A stretch of 64,000 nucleotides of DNA from positions 1 through 64,000 of the forward strand of contig NZ_QLKQ01000021.1 in the NCBI RefSeq assembly GCF_003349955.1, in the 5' to 3' direction. The notes under the pieces were generated by a model that was not told the DNA's origin, ran no database searches, and was given only the letters and a program-made list of their open reading frames with translations. A program made the translations under genes and the position numbers. Source of the DNA: Azospirillum brasilense (GTDB lineage Bacteria; Pseudomonadota; Alphaproteobacteria; Azospirillales; Azospirillaceae). Position 1 is the first letter of the stretch. Each line of letters starts with the position of its first letter. Positions 7,178 through 17,097 of this stretch are shown one piece after another.

Positions 7178-8446
7178 TCAGGCGCCCGGTGCCTGCTGCT
7201 CCCCGCGGCGTTCGGCATGGACATAGAGCGGCTTGGCCCGCCCTTCGACCACTTCCTTGTTCACCAGGATGCTCTCCACCCCGGACAGGCCCGGGAGATC
7301 GAACATCGGGTCGAGCAGGATCGACTCCATGATAGACCGCAGGCCGCGCGCGCCGGTCTTCCGCTGGATCGCCTTGTGGGAGATGGTGCGCAGGGCGTCG
7401 TCGGAGAACTCCAGACGAACATCCTCCATCTCGAACAGGCGCTGGTACTGCTTGACCAGGGCGTTCTTCGGCTTGGTGAGAATCTCGACCAATGCCGCCT
7501 CGTCGAGATCGGCAAGGGTGGCGACCACCGGCAGACGACCGATGAACTCGGGGATCAGACCGAACTTCAGCAGATCCTCGGGCTCGACCTCGCGCAGGAT
7601 GTCGCCGGTCGAGCGCTCGTCCGGGCCGCGCACGTCGGCGCCGAAGCCGATCGAGGTTCCCTTGCCGCGCTGCGCGATGATCTTGTCCAGCCCGGCGAAG
7701 GCGCCGCCGCAGATGAACAGGATGTTGCTGGTGTCGACCTGCAGGAACTCCTGCTGCGGGTGCTTGCGGCCACCCTGCGGAGGCACGGAGGCGACGGTGC
7801 CTTCCATGATCTTCAGGAGGGCCTGCTGCACGCCCTCGCCCGACACGTCGCGCGTGATCGACGGGTTGTCGGACTTGCGGCTGATCTTGTCGACCTCGTC
7901 GATGTAGACGATGCCGCGCTGCGCCCGCTCGACGTTGTAGTCGGCGGCCTGGAGCAGCTTGAGGATGATGTTCTCGACGTCTTCACCGACATAGCCCGCC
8001 TCGGTCAGGGTCGTGGCGTCGGCCATCGTGAAGGGAACGTCGATGATCCGGGCAAGCGTCTGGGCGAGCAGCGTCTTGCCGCAGCCCGTGGGGCCGACCA
8101 GCAGGATGTTGGACTTCGCCAGTTCGACGTCGTTGTGCTTCGTGCCGTGCGCCAACCGCTTGTAGTGATTGTGCACCGCAACCGAAAGGACCCGTTTCGC
8201 GTGATGCTGGCCGATCACGTAATCGTCCAGTACCGCATGGATGTCGCGCGGGGTCGGCACGCCGTCGCGGGACTTCACGAGGGTCGTCTTGTTCTCCTCG
8301 CGAATGATGTCCATGCACAGCTCGACGCATTCATCGCAGATGAACACCGTCGGACCGGCAATCAGCTTGCGGACCTCGTGCTGGCTCTTGCCGCAAAAGG
8401 AGCAGTAGAGCGTGTTCTTCGAATCGCCGCTGCTGGACTTGCTCAT
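7178..8446 (-). CDS. clpX: ATP-dependent Clp protease ATP-binding subunit ClpX
   Basis: AAA+ unfoldase that recognises tagged substrates and feeds them into ClpP. The product is 422 residues, the usual length. The N-terminal zinc-binding domain has Cys15, Cys18, Cys37 and Cys40. Walker A is GPTGCGKT at 118-125, Walker B is [10 protein letters not shown], and the ClpP-docking loop I-G-F-G-A-D-V is present in the expected place, along with sensor 2 near G-A-R-G-L-R-S. It lies 216 bases downstream of clpP in the same direction, so both may share a transcript while clpX keeps its own promoter. Confidence 0.98.
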   Translation of the reverse strand: MSKSSSGDSKNTLYCSFCGKSQHEVRKLIAGPTVFICDECVELCMDIIREENKTTLVKSRDGVPTPRDIHAVLDDYVIGQHHAKRVLSVAVHNHYKRLAHGTKHNDVELAKSNILLVGPTGCGKTLLAQTLARIIDVPFTMADATTLTEAGYVGEDVENIILKLLQAADYNVERAQRGIVYIDEVDKISRKSDNPSITRDVSGEGVQQALLKIMEGTVASVPPQGGRKHPQQEFLQVDTSNILFICGGAFAGLDKIIAQRGKGTSIGFGADVRGPDERSTGDILREVEPEDLLKFGLIPEFIGRLPVVATLADLDEAALVEILTKPKNALVKQYQRLFEMEDVRLEFSDDALRTISHKAIQRKTGARGLRSIMESILLDPMFDLPGLSGVESILVNKEVVEGRAKPLYVHAERRGEQQAPGA

Positions 8447-8662
8447 CGGTACTCCGTCATCTCGCGGGGGACTGATCCGTATAACCTGTCAACCGCCTGC
8501 GGCGTCCCCCGACGCCGGTCCTTTCAAAGGTTGTCCCGGGAAAGGCCCGAGACAAGGTTAACGCATCCGCTCACTCATCCATCGAACCAGATCCATCGGA
8601 CCGGTTCCCCATCATTCAACAACAGGGAACCGGCGCAATCAATCATTAGTTCGCGCGCGCCT

Positions 8663-9295
8663 TCAGGCGGCGCCGTCGCCGACCGAGCCGGGGCGCTTCT
8701 CCACGACCTCGTCGATCAGCCCGAAGGCCTTGGCTTCCTCCGGCGACATGAACTTGTCACGCTCCATGGCCGCTTCGATGGTGTCGAGCGACTGGCCGGT
8801 GTGCTTGACGTAGATGTCGTTGAGGCGCGAGCGCAGCTTCAGGATCTCCTGGGCCTGGATCTCGATGTCCGAGGCCTGGCCCTGGGCGCCGCCCGACGGC
8901 TGGTGGATCATGATCCGGCTGTTCGGCAGCGAGAAGCGCTTGCCCGGCGCGCCGGCGGCGAGCAGGAGCGAGCCCATCGAGGCCGCCTGCCCCATGCACA
9001 CCGTCGACACCTGCGGACGGATGTACTGCATGGTGTCGTAGATGGCGAGACCGGCCGAGACGTAGCCGCCCGGCGAATTGATGTAGAGCGCGATGTCCTT
9101 GCTCGGGTTTTCCGATTCCAGGAACAGCAGCTGCGAGCAGATCAGGCTGGCGACGGCGTCGTTCACGCCACCGATCAAGAAGATGATCCGTTCTTTCAGC
9201 AGGCGCGAGTAAATATCGTACGCTCGTTCGCCCCGGTTGGTCTGCTCGATGACCATCGGGACCAGAGCATTCATCTTCGGTTCGAAGTCGTACAT
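8663..9295 (-). CDS. clpP: ATP-dependent Clp protease proteolytic subunit ClpP
   Basis: Serine protease forming the double-heptamer chamber that works with ClpX and other Clp unfoldases. The product is 210 residues. The catalytic triad is visible: Ser106 in M-G-Q-A-A-S-M-G-S, His131 in R-I-M-I-H-Q-P and Asp180 in E-R-D-K-F-M. The handle helix region [13 protein letters not shown] is conserved. The gene follows tig by 101 bases with a hairpin between them and precedes clpX, the standard tig-clpP-clpX order. Confidence 0.98.
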   Translation of the reverse strand: MYDFEPKMNALVPMVIEQTNRGERAYDIYSRLLKERIIFLIGGVNDAVASLICSQLLFLESENPSKDIALYINSPGGYVSAGLAIYDTMQYIRPQVSTVCMGQAASMGSLLLAAGAPGKRFSLPNSRIMIHQPSGGAQGQASDIEIQAQEILKLRSRLNDIYVKHTGQSLDTIEAAMERDKFMSPEEAKAFGLIDEVVEKRPGSVGDGAA

Positions 9296-9357
9296 GGTGG
9301 TCTTCCCTGCTCCCGCAGCTCGGTTAGTCGTCTGAGCAGTCTACATATAGGAATGGA

Positions 9358-9382
9358 AAGGGGCGACCGGTAGGCCGCCCCT
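9358..9382 (-). terminator. Terminator-like hairpin following tig in the clpP direction's intergenic space
   Basis: Between the end of tig (9397) and the start of clpP (9295), read leftward, an imperfect nine-base-pair stem AGGGGCGGCC/GGTCGCCCCT with a four-base loop is followed by TTTCC. It could end tig transcription ahead of clpP, leaving clpP its own promoter in 9296-9357. Confidence 0.6.
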
Positions 9383-9396
9383 CAACCTTTCTGACG

Positions 9397-10731
9397 TCAG
9401 GCCGCCTCGGCCTCCTCGTCGGGGTCCTTCATAAGCTCTTCGGCGGACACCGGCTTCTCGCTGACCTTGGCCTGATCCAGGATGTAGTCGACGACCTTGT
9501 CCTCGAAGATCGGGGCGCGGAGGTTTTCCAGCGCTTCCCGGTTCTGCTTAAAGAACTCGAACACCTGACGCTCCTGGCCGGGGAAGCGGCGGGCTTCCGC
9601 GATCAAGGCGCGGTTGATCTCGTCCTGGCTCACCTGGATGTCGTTGCGGCGGCCGATTTCCGACAGCAGCAGGCCCAAGCGCACGCGGCGCTCGGCGATG
9701 CCGCGGTACTCGGTCTTCAGCTCCTCTTCCGGCTTCCCGGCGTCCTCGCCGGCGGTACCGTTCTTCAGCTCCTGCTGAAGACGCTGCCAGATGCCCTCGA
9801 ACTCGACGTCCACCATGCCCGGCGGGACCTCGAAGGAGTGGGCCTCGGCCAGCTTGTCGAGGAGCTGGCGCTTGACGCGCAGGCGCGACACGTTGGCGTA
9901 CTCGCTCTTGATGCGGTCGCCGACGGCCTCGCGCAGCTTCTCCAGGCTCTCCATGCCGAACTCCTTGGCGAGGTCGTCGTTGACCTCGGCCGGGACGTTC
10001 TTGCGGAGCTCCTTGACGTCCACCTCGAAGACGGTGTCCGCGCCCTTCAGGCGGTCGTGCGGGTAGTCCGCCGGGAAGGTGACCTTCACCGTGCGGTGCT
10101 CGCCGGCCTTGGCGCCGACCAGCTGGTCCTCGAAGCCCGGAACGAACTGGTTGGCGCCCAGCTCCAGCGGGTAATCCTTGCCGTCCATGCCCGGCAGGGC
10201 CTCGCCGTCGACCGAACCGGCGAAGTCGATCACGGCGATGTCGCCGTTCTCGGCCGCGCGGTCCTCGGTGACCGGGGCCTGCACCGAATGGGCGGAGGCC
10301 AGACGGGTCAGCGCCTCATCGACGGCCGAGTCCTCGACCGTGGCGACCGGCTTCTCGAGCTCCAGGCCGCTGAGATCGCCCGGCTCGATGTCCGGCAGAA
10401 GCTCGACGCCCATGGTGTAGGACAGGTCGCCGCCGTCCTCGTACTTCTCGACGTTGATCTTCGGCTGCATGGCGATGCGCAGGCCGCGCTCGTTCAGCGC
10501 CTGGCGCGAGCTGTCGGCGATCGCATCCTCCAGAGCCTCGGCCAGCACGCTGCCGCCGTAGCGCTGCTTGATCACGGCAACCGGCACCTTGCCCGGACGG
10601 AAGCCGGGGAGCTGCACCGTCCGGCGCAGCTCTTCGAGCCGGCCCTGCACCTTCTGTTCGATATCCTGGGCGGAAATGACGACCTTGTACTCGCGCTTCA
10701 GGCCGTCGGCGCTGGTCTCGGTGATGTTCAT
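9397..10731 (-). CDS. tig: Trigger factor
   Basis: Ribosome-associated chaperone and peptidyl-prolyl isomerase that meets nascent chains at the tunnel exit. The product is 444 residues. The N-terminal ribosome-binding domain includes the hallmark G-F-R-P-G-K-V-P at about 44-51. The FKBP-like domain begins near residue 150 (D-I-A-V-I-D-F-A-G-S-V-D-G-E) and the helical C-terminal domain follows. The acidic tail D-P-D-E-E-A-E-A-A is typical. It begins the leftward series tig-clpP-clpX-lon-hupB and lies 91 bases downstream of tRNA-Leu on the same strand. Confidence 0.97.
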   Translation of the reverse strand: MNITETSADGLKREYKVVISAQDIEQKVQGRLEELRRTVQLPGFRPGKVPVAVIKQRYGGSVLAEALEDAIADSSRQALNERGLRIAMQPKINVEKYEDGGDLSYTMGVELLPDIEPGDLSGLELEKPVATVEDSAVDEALTRLASAHSVQAPVTEDRAAENGDIAVIDFAGSVDGEALPGMDGKDYPLELGANQFVPGFEDQLVGAKAGEHRTVKVTFPADYPHDRLKGADTVFEVDVKELRKNVPAEVNDDLAKEFGMESLEKLREAVGDRIKSEYANVSRLRVKRQLLDKLAEAHSFEVPPGMVDVEFEGIWQRLQQELKNGTAGEDAGKPEEELKTEYRGIAERRVRLGLLLSEIGRRNDIQVSQDEINRALIAEARRFPGQERQVFEFFKQNREALENLRAPIFEDKVVDYILDQAKVSEKPVSAEELMKDPDEEAEAA

Positions 10732-10822
10732 CGGAACGAAAGCCTATCTCGTTGTCCGGCCCGGCGGCGCCCGTCCGGGCGGCCCGAAACCGTGTGTTCC
10801 CATGCGGTCCAAGCTGTTGCCA

Positions 10823-10907
10823 TGGTGCGGGCGAAGGGACTCGAACCCCCACGACCGAAGTCACCGGAACCTAAATCCGGCGCGTCTACCAGTTCCGCCA
10901 CGCCCGC
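10823..10907 (-). tRNA. tRNA-Leu (anticodon UAG)
   Basis: On the minus strand the gene begins GCGGGCGTGGCGGAACTGGT. It has the long variable arm (T-G-A-C-T-T-C-G-G-T-C-G region) expected of leucine tRNAs. The acceptor stem GCGGGCG pairs with CGCCCGC, the T loop is TTCGAGT and CCA is encoded. The anticodon loop TTTAGGT gives UAG. Confidence 0.95.
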
Positions 10908-11080
10908 AATGGCATAGACAGCCCGCGACGGGTGCGGAACACCCGACGGACTGCCGGCGAAGTCCGCTCTATAGCACAGGGTTCGCGCCGCAAACAGGCA
11001 AAATGGGCGCCGTTCCGCACGCCATTGGTGGGGGACGCCCGACGCGACGAAGGCGGCGCCCCGGCGGGCGGCGAACCGGC

Positions 11081-12631
11081 TCATCCGCCCCCCTTTCCCA
11101 GCGACCGTATGGTGGAGGAGGCGTTGACCTTGCCCTCCCCCCGGTACGCCTCGTGGTTGGCGTCGATTTCCCCCAGCTTGTAGCGGTAGTTGATCATCAT
11201 CCCGCAGGACTGCCGCACCCCCTTGGGCGACCGGTCGCCCAGCCAGTTCAGCCGTTCCATGCGGGCGCCGTTGCTCAGGTGGAAGTGCGCGACCGGGTCG
11301 AGCGCCCGCGCCGGCGCGGCGCCCGGCCGTTCGCTGCGGCGGTCCGACGCACGCGCCGTCGTCAGGTAATGCGCGCACAGCCGCATCAACGGGCCGCGCA
11401 ACTGCTTCTGAAGCTCCTCGTCGCTGTGCCAGTCGGGCAGAGCCAGCGCGCCGGCCAGCACCGGACGCTCCTCCGCTCCGCTTTCCATCTCCGATTCGCC
11501 GCCATCCTGCCGCGCGGCCATGGCCTCGGCGATGCGCTCCGCCTCGGGCGGGCTGAGCAGCGAATCGCCGCGCTCGGCCATTTCGCGGTCCAGCCAGCGG
11601 CGGAAGCCGGGAATCGGCGACAGGGTGGCGAAGCACTTGATGTTGGGGAACTCGCCGGTCAGCCCGTCGACCACCCGCTTGATGAGGAAGTTGCCGAAGC
11701 TGATGCCCGCCAGCCCGACCTGGGCGTTGGAGATGGAATAGAAGATGGCGCTGTCGGCGCTCTTCGGATCGCAGACCGGGGCGGAGGGGTCGAGCAGCGC
11801 CTGGACGTTGTCCGACATGCCCTGGACCAGCGCGACCTCGACGAAGATCAACGGCTCGTTCGGCATGCGCGGGTGGAAGAAGGCGAAGCAGCGGCGGTCG
11901 GAGTCGAGACGGTCCTTCAGGTCCCGCCAACCGCTGATCTCGTGCACGGCCTCGTATTTGATGAGCTTTTCCAGAAGCGAGGCCGGGCTGTCCCAGGTGA
12001 TCCGGCGCATCTCCAGGAAGCCGACGTCGAACCAGTTGCGCAGCAGGCTCTTGAGATCGTCCTCAAGGGCCTGGAGCAGCGGTTCGCCGCGCGCCATCTC
12101 CATCAGCTCGGCGCGCAGGTCGACCAGGAACTTCACCCCTTCCGGCAGGCCGTTGAACTGGGTGAGCAGGCGCAGCCGCGGCGGCTCCAGCGCGCGGCGC
12201 AGGGCGCGCTCGGCGTGGCCGCGCGATACCGGGTCGCCCGCCGTCTGGAAGGTCGCCATCGCTTGGTCGACGGCGGCGCGGTCCACGTCGAAATCGCGCG
12301 CCAGCATCATCAGGAAGTTGCGCCGCCCCTGCCCGTCCAGCGCCAGATAGGTGCGGCCGAGCTGCGCCGCCCGCGCCCGCGCCGACACCTCGCCGCCGCG
12401 GCCCTCCAGGCAGGCTTCGATCTGTTCCTTCAGCCGCTCCGCGTCTTCCTTGGGCAGATTGGCGCGCGGCGCGGCGCCGACCACCCCGCGGGCGGAGGCG
12501 GCGATCTCGCGCCAGCCCGCGCGCAGCGTGTCCAGGGTGCGGTCGAGCAGCCCCGGCGGCGTTCCCACCCCGGGGGTTGGGACTTGGGACGGAACGGGCT
12601 CGGTGGATTTGATCTCGGGCGTCTCGCTCAT
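11081..12631 (-). CDS. Malonyl-CoA decarboxylase
   Basis: Converts malonyl-CoA to acetyl-CoA and CO2. The 516-residue product aligns by eye with the MCD family: a helical N-terminal domain to about residue 200 and a GNAT-fold catalytic domain. It has the central F-Y-S-I-S-N-A-Q-V-G-L-A-G-I-S-F-G motif, containing the conserved Ser, and the H-F-H-L-S-N-G-A-R motif, containing the catalytic His, followed by L-N-W-L-G-D-R-S. In rhizobia such genes can belong to a malonate operon (matABC); here no matB or transporter is adjacent, so a housekeeping or malonyl-CoA balancing role is more likely. It stands alone between tRNA-Leu and nnr. Confidence 0.92.
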   Translation of the reverse strand: MSETPEIKSTEPVPSQVPTPGVGTPPGLLDRTLDTLRAGWREIAASARGVVGAAPRANLPKEDAERLKEQIEACLEGRGGEVSARARAAQLGRTYLALDGQGRRNFLMMLARDFDVDRAAVDQAMATFQTAGDPVSRGHAERALRRALEPPRLRLLTQFNGLPEGVKFLVDLRAELMEMARGEPLLQALEDDLKSLLRNWFDVGFLEMRRITWDSPASLLEKLIKYEAVHEISGWRDLKDRLDSDRRCFAFFHPRMPNEPLIFVEVALVQGMSDNVQALLDPSAPVCDPKSADSAIFYSISNAQVGLAGISFGNFLIKRVVDGLTGEFPNIKCFATLSPIPGFRRWLDREMAERGDSLLSPPEAERIAEAMAARQDGGESEMESGAEERPVLAGALALPDWHSDEELQKQLRGPLMRLCAHYLTTARASDRRSERPGAAPARALDPVAHFHLSNGARMERLNWLGDRSPKGVRQSCGMMINYRYKLGEIDANHEAYRGEGKVNASSTIRSLGKGGG

Positions 12632-12736
12632 ACCCAGAGTCTGGCGTGCGGGCGCGCTCTCGGCAAGCCATAGCTTGAGCCCGGCCTTAAGGGTAGGCCC
12701 CCTGTCCAGGCGTATGTATGCCCAGGGGAAGCCGAC

Positions 12737-14203
12737 TCAGCGCCCCCCAGCCTTGAGCCGCCTCAGCACCCCTGGCAGCGCCTCCGGCAGATCCTCGGCG
12801 ATCAGACCCGGCCCGAAGGCGTTGGCCGCCTCGCCGTGCAGCCAGACCGCGGCGCAGGCGGCGTCGAACGTGTCCATCCCTTGGGCGATCAGCCCGAGCG
12901 CGATGCCCGCCAGAACGTCCCCCGACCCGGCGGTCGCCAGATCGGCCGGGGCGTTGGCGTTGATGACGGCCCGCCCGTCCGGCGCCGCCACCACCGTGTC
13001 GGCGCCCTTCAAAAGGACGACCGCGCCGCAGCGCGCCGCCGCGGCACGGGCGCGGATCAGTTTGCCGCCCTCCTGCGCCGCGATGTCCGGAAAGATGCGG
13101 GCGAACTCGCCCTCGTGCGGGGTCAGCAGGCAGCGCCCGTTCAGCCGGTCGAGCAGGTCGGCGGGCGACTCGGCGAAGCTGGTCAGCGCGTCAGCGTCCA
13201 GCACGCAGGCCTTGCCAGCGTCCAGCGCGGCGAGGACATGGTCCCGCGTGCCTTGCCCGACTCCGGCCCCCGGCCCCAGCAGCACCGCGTTCTTGCGCGG
13301 GTCCGCCAGCAGCGCCTCGAAGGCGCCGCCGTCCGCCACGTCGTTCACGATCAGGCTGGGCGAGCCGGCGGCGTAGACCGGCACCGAGTCGGGCGGGCAG
13401 GCCACCGTGACCAGCCCCGCCCCGGCGCGCAGGGCCCCCCGCGCCGACAGCCGCGCCGCTCCGGTCATCCGCGCACCGCCCAGCACCACCGCGTGCCCCC
13501 GCGCGTATTTGTGGGCGTCGAGCCGCGGCCAGGGATAGCGTCGACGCCACAGGTCGGGGCCATTCAGCAGGGTTCGCGGCGCGAGGACGTCGAGCACGGT
13601 GTCGGGAATGCCGATGTCGGCGACCACCACCTCCCCGCAGAGGACCCGGCCCGGCAGCAGCAGATGGCCGGGCTTGCGGCGGAAGAAGGTGACGGTCAGC
13701 GCCGCCTGCGGGGCCACCCCCATCACTTGACCGCTGTCGCCGTGCAGGCCGCTCGGCACGTCCACGGCGACGACGGTGCGCCCCGCCATCGCCTCGACGA
13801 CCTCCTTGGCCATGCCGTCGAGCGGGCGGGCCAGCCCGGCCCCGAACAGCGCGTCGATGACCAGGGGATTGCCGTCCAGCAGCCACGGGTCGGCGGCTTC
13901 CACCGGTCCGGTCCAGCGCCCGGCCGCCACCGCCGCGTCGCCGCGCAGCGCGGAGCGCGACCCCAGCAGGGCCAGCCGCACCGGCCAGCCCGCTTCGAGA
14001 AGAAGACGCGCGATGACGAACCCGTCGCCGCCGTTGTTGCCCGGCCCGCACAGAACGACCGTCGGGTGCGGTGCCCAGCGCTCGCAGACCGCGCGCACCA
14101 CCGCGGCCCCCGCCGCCTCCATCAGCACAGGCCCCGGCACGCCGCCCGCCATGGTCAGCGCGTCGGCGCGGTACATCTCCGCCACGGAAAGCAGTTCGTC
14201 CAT
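12737..14203 (-). CDS. nnr: Bifunctional NAD(P)H-hydrate epimerase / ADP-dependent NAD(P)H-hydrate dehydratase
   Basis: Repairs hydrated NAD(P)H. The start at ATG 14203 (MDELLSVAEMYRADALTMAG) is preferred because the longer open frame would read into tRNA-His. The product is 488 residues. The N-terminal YjeF_N epimerase domain (1-210) shows V-L-C-G-P-G-N-N-G-G-D-G-F-V-I-A-R and D-V-P-S-G-L-H-G-D-S-G. The C-terminal ribokinase-like dehydratase (220-488) has the K-Y-A-R-G-H entry, L-L-G-P-G-A-G-V-G, T-P-H-E-G-E-F-A-R and the catalytic A-G-S-G-D-V-L-A-G. In other alphaproteobacteria nnr often neighbours glnB, as here. Confidence 0.95.
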   Translation of the reverse strand: MDELLSVAEMYRADALTMAGGVPGPVLMEAAGAAVVRAVCERWAPHPTVVLCGPGNNGGDGFVIARLLLEAGWPVRLALLGSRSALRGDAAVAAGRWTGPVEAADPWLLDGNPLVIDALFGAGLARPLDGMAKEVVEAMAGRTVVAVDVPSGLHGDSGQVMGVAPQAALTVTFFRRKPGHLLLPGRVLCGEVVVADIGIPDTVLDVLAPRTLLNGPDLWRRRYPWPRLDAHKYARGHAVVLGGARMTGAARLSARGALRAGAGLVTVACPPDSVPVYAAGSPSLIVNDVADGGAFEALLADPRKNAVLLGPGAGVGQGTRDHVLAALDAGKACVLDADALTSFAESPADLLDRLNGRCLLTPHEGEFARIFPDIAAQEGGKLIRARAAAARCGAVVLLKGADTVVAAPDGRAVINANAPADLATAGSGDVLAGIALGLIAQGMDTFDAACAAVWLHGEAANAFGPGLIAEDLPEALPGVLRRLKAGGR

Positions 14204-14332
14204 CGCCTCCACCCGCCGCAATCCCGCATCACCGTCACCCGGCACAATAAGCACCGCGACGGCCGCAGCATAGCCGGGCACAGGAGGAATGAAAGGAACG
14301 GCCTGATTGGCACAGGAATTGGAAGGAAGAAC

Positions 14333-14409
14333 TGGGGCGATGGATGGGACTCGAACCCACGACCGCTCGGACCACAACCGAGAGCTCTACCAACTGAGCT
14401 ACCACCGCC
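14333..14409 (-). tRNA. tRNA-His (anticodon GUG), copy 1
   Basis: Read on the minus strand, the gene has acceptor stem GCGGTGG pairing with CCATCGC, and an encoded extra G at position -1 opposite C73, the identity element for histidine. The D arm, a TTGTGGT anticodon loop giving GUG, a TTCGAGT T loop and an encoded CCA are present. It is identical over its whole length to the copy at 14519-14595. Confidence 0.95.
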
Positions 14410-14518
14410 ACCGAGGGGACGGAATGAACCGTCCGCAAACACCCCGCCCGCCGCTTCGATCGATGCAACGCCGACGTGAACTCCTCACGAGGCAGGCACA
14501 TCCACCGTCAAGGGGGAC

Positions 14519-14595
14519 TGGGGCGATGGATGGGACTCGAACCCACGACCGCTCGGACCACAACCGAGAGCTCTACCAACTGAGCTACCACCGCC
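14519..14595 (-). tRNA. tRNA-His (anticodon GUG), copy 2
   Basis: This is an exact copy of the tRNA-His gene 186 bases away, in the same orientation and including the G-1 and CCA. The identity extends only a few bases past each end, so the duplicated unit is little larger than the tRNA. The pair probably derives from a local tandem duplication. Confidence 0.95.
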
Positions 14596-14667
14596 ACCGG
14601 GGTCGCCTATTTGCCCCAAGGGACGGGGCGGGTCAAGCTCTATTTTCCACCGCGTTCATCAATGTGA

Positions 14668-15270
<603 letters not shown>

Positions 15271-15432
15271 TCGCGTCCCGAAAACCCGACCACCGGCCAA
15301 CATGAACCAGCCCCGCCCACAACCGACGCAGAGCCGGCCGACACCGATCGGGCCGACGCAGACCGTCGCAACCGCGAGCGGAACGATCCGTGCGCGGATG
15401 CCCATCCGGGCGCGACTTTTTGTGCTGTCACG

Positions 15433-15461
15433 TTGTGTGCTTGGGAAAGGCATGACATAAC
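15433..15461 (+). promoter_or_regulatory. Candidate sigma-70 type promoter for glnA in the glnB-glnA spacer
   Basis: TTGTGT (15433-15438) and CATAAC (15456-15461) are separated by 17 bases and lie about 80 bases upstream of the glnA start. Matches to TTGACA and TATAAT are three and four of six. A separate glnA promoter in this spacer is known for Azospirillum brasilense, but whether it is this element is unproven. Confidence 0.35.
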
Positions 15462-15542
15462 GTCCGCCGCGAGCGCCGTCACCCGCCCCTCGGTCGGTTT
15501 GACGCAGCGGGACCCAAACCTCTTAAGCGTGGAAAAAGAGAT

Positions 15543-16952
15543 ATGTCCGACATCAGCAAGGTCTTCGACCTGATCAAGGAACACGACGTCAAGTACGTGG
15601 ACCTCCGCTTCACCGACCCGCGCGGCAAGCTGCACCACACCGCTCAGCACGTCTCGACCATCGACGAGGACGTGTTCGAGGACGGCATCATGTTCGACGG
15701 CTCCTCGATCGCCGGTTGGAAGGCGATCAACGAGTCGGACATGATCCTCCAGCTCGACCCGACCACCGCCGTGATGGACCCGTTCTCGGCCCAGCCGACG
15801 CTGAACATCCTCTGCGACGTCTACGAGCCGTCGACCGGCCAGCCCTACGCCCGCTGCCCGCGCGGCATCGCGAAGGCCGCCGAGAAGTACATGGCGTCGG
15901 CCGGCATCGGCGACACCGCCTACTTCGGCCCGGAAGCCGAGTTCTTCGTCTTCGACGACGTCAAGTTCAAGGTCGAGATGAACAAGGTGTCCTACGAGTT
16001 CGACTCGGAGGAAGGCCCGTACACCTCGGACAAGGACTATGAGGACGGCAACCTGGGCCACCGCCCGGGCGTCAAGGGCGGCTATTTCCCGGTCGCTCCG
16101 GTCGACAGCGGCTCGGACCTGCGCGCCGAGATGCTGAGCGTGCTCGCCGAGATGGGCGTGCCGGTCGAGAAGCACCACCACGAGGTGGCCGCCTCGCAGC
16201 ATGAGCTGGGCATCAAGTTCGACACGCTGGTCCGCACCGGCGACAACATGCAGTACTACAAGTACGTCGTGCACAACGTCGCCCACGCCTACGGCAAGAC
16301 CGCGACCTTCATGCCGAAGCCCGTCTTCGGCGACAACGGCTCGGGCATGCACATGCACCAGTCGATCTGGAAGGAAGGCCAGCCGCTGTTCGCCGGCAAC
16401 CAGTACGCCGACCTGTCGGAGCTGGCGCTGTACTACATCGGCGGCATCATCAAGCACGCCAAGGCGCTGAACGCCTTCACCAACCCGACGACCAACTCGT
16501 ACAAGCGTCTGGTCCCGGGCTATGAGGCTCCGGTTCTGCTGGCCTACTCGGCCCGCAACCGTTCGGCCTCCTGCCGCATCCCGTACGTCGCCTCGCCGAA
16601 GGGCAAGCGCGTCGAGGTCCGCTTCCCGGATCCGTCGGCCAACCCGTACCTGGCCTTCGCCGCCCTGCTGATGGCCGGTCTGGACGGCATCCAGAACAAG
16701 ATCCATCCGGGCGAGGCGATGGACAAGAACCTGTACGACCTGCCGGCCGAAGAGCTGGCCAAGGTTCCGACGGTTTGCGGCTCGCTGCGCGAGGCCCTGG
16801 ACAGCCTGAAGGCCGACAGCGCCTTCCTGCAGAAGGGCGACGTGTTCACCAAGGACATGATCGAGTCCTACATCGACCTGCGCACCGAGGAGCTGCTGGC
16901 CTTCGAGACCATGCCGCACCCGATCGAGTACAAGATGTACTACTCGGTCTGA
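15543..16952 (+). CDS. glnA: Glutamine synthetase type I
   Basis: The dodecameric cytosolic enzyme makes glutamine from glutamate, ammonia and ATP. The product is 469 residues. The beta-grasp N-terminal domain begins [20 protein letters not shown] and contains the [10 protein letters not shown] loop. The catalytic domain has [26 protein letters not shown] and the [13 protein letters not shown]-site strand. The adenylylation site is the Tyr in K-N-L-Y-D-L-P (Tyr398, counting the initiator Met), so GlnE/GlnB control is expected. Codon use is strongly biased, as in highly expressed genes. Confidence 0.99.
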   Translation: MSDISKVFDLIKEHDVKYVDLRFTDPRGKLHHTAQHVSTIDEDVFEDGIMFDGSSIAGWKAINESDMILQLDPTTAVMDPFSAQPTLNILCDVYEPSTGQPYARCPRGIAKAAEKYMASAGIGDTAYFGPEAEFFVFDDVKFKVEMNKVSYEFDSEEGPYTSDKDYEDGNLGHRPGVKGGYFPVAPVDSGSDLRAEMLSVLAEMGVPVEKHHHEVAASQHELGIKFDTLVRTGDNMQYYKYVVHNVAHAYGKTATFMPKPVFGDNGSGMHMHQSIWKEGQPLFAGNQYADLSELALYYIGGIIKHAKALNAFTNPTTNSYKRLVPGYEAPVLLAYSARNRSASCRIPYVASPKGKRVEVRFPDPSANPYLAFAALLMAGLDGIQNKIHPGEAMDKNLYDLPAEELAKVPTVCGSLREALDSLKADSAFLQKGDVFTKDMIESYIDLRTEELLAFETMPHPIEYKMYYSV

Positions 16953-17038
16953 TCCTTCGGACATCGGTCCACCGGTGTCCGCCCCGCCCTTGCGGCGCGG
17001 CGGACACCACCGGGGACCGAACCGCGGAGCAGACCAAG

Positions 17039-17075
17039 AAAAAGCCCACCGACGGCAACGTCGGCGGGCTTTTTC
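17039..17075. terminator. Bidirectional rho-independent terminator between glnA and the Hsp70-like gene
   Basis: A 14-base-pair stem with one mismatch (17041-17054 with 17059-17072) and a four-base loop GCAA is flanked by A residues on the left and T residues on the right. It can end glnA transcription rightward and the converging operon leftward. Confidence 0.9.
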
Positions 17076-17097
17076 GTGTGCGGGACTTCAGAAAGCC

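Noticed and set aside
14204..14377. N-terminal extension of the nnr reading frame
   Set aside because: The extension reads through tRNA-His copy 1 and lacks a family-like N-terminus, so the start at 14203 is kept.
15392..15421. Intrinsic terminator between glnB and glnA
   Set aside because: A GC-rich partly complementary stretch followed by TTTTT is present, but the stem has bulges and glnBA co-transcription is known in Azospirillum, so it is not listed as a terminator.
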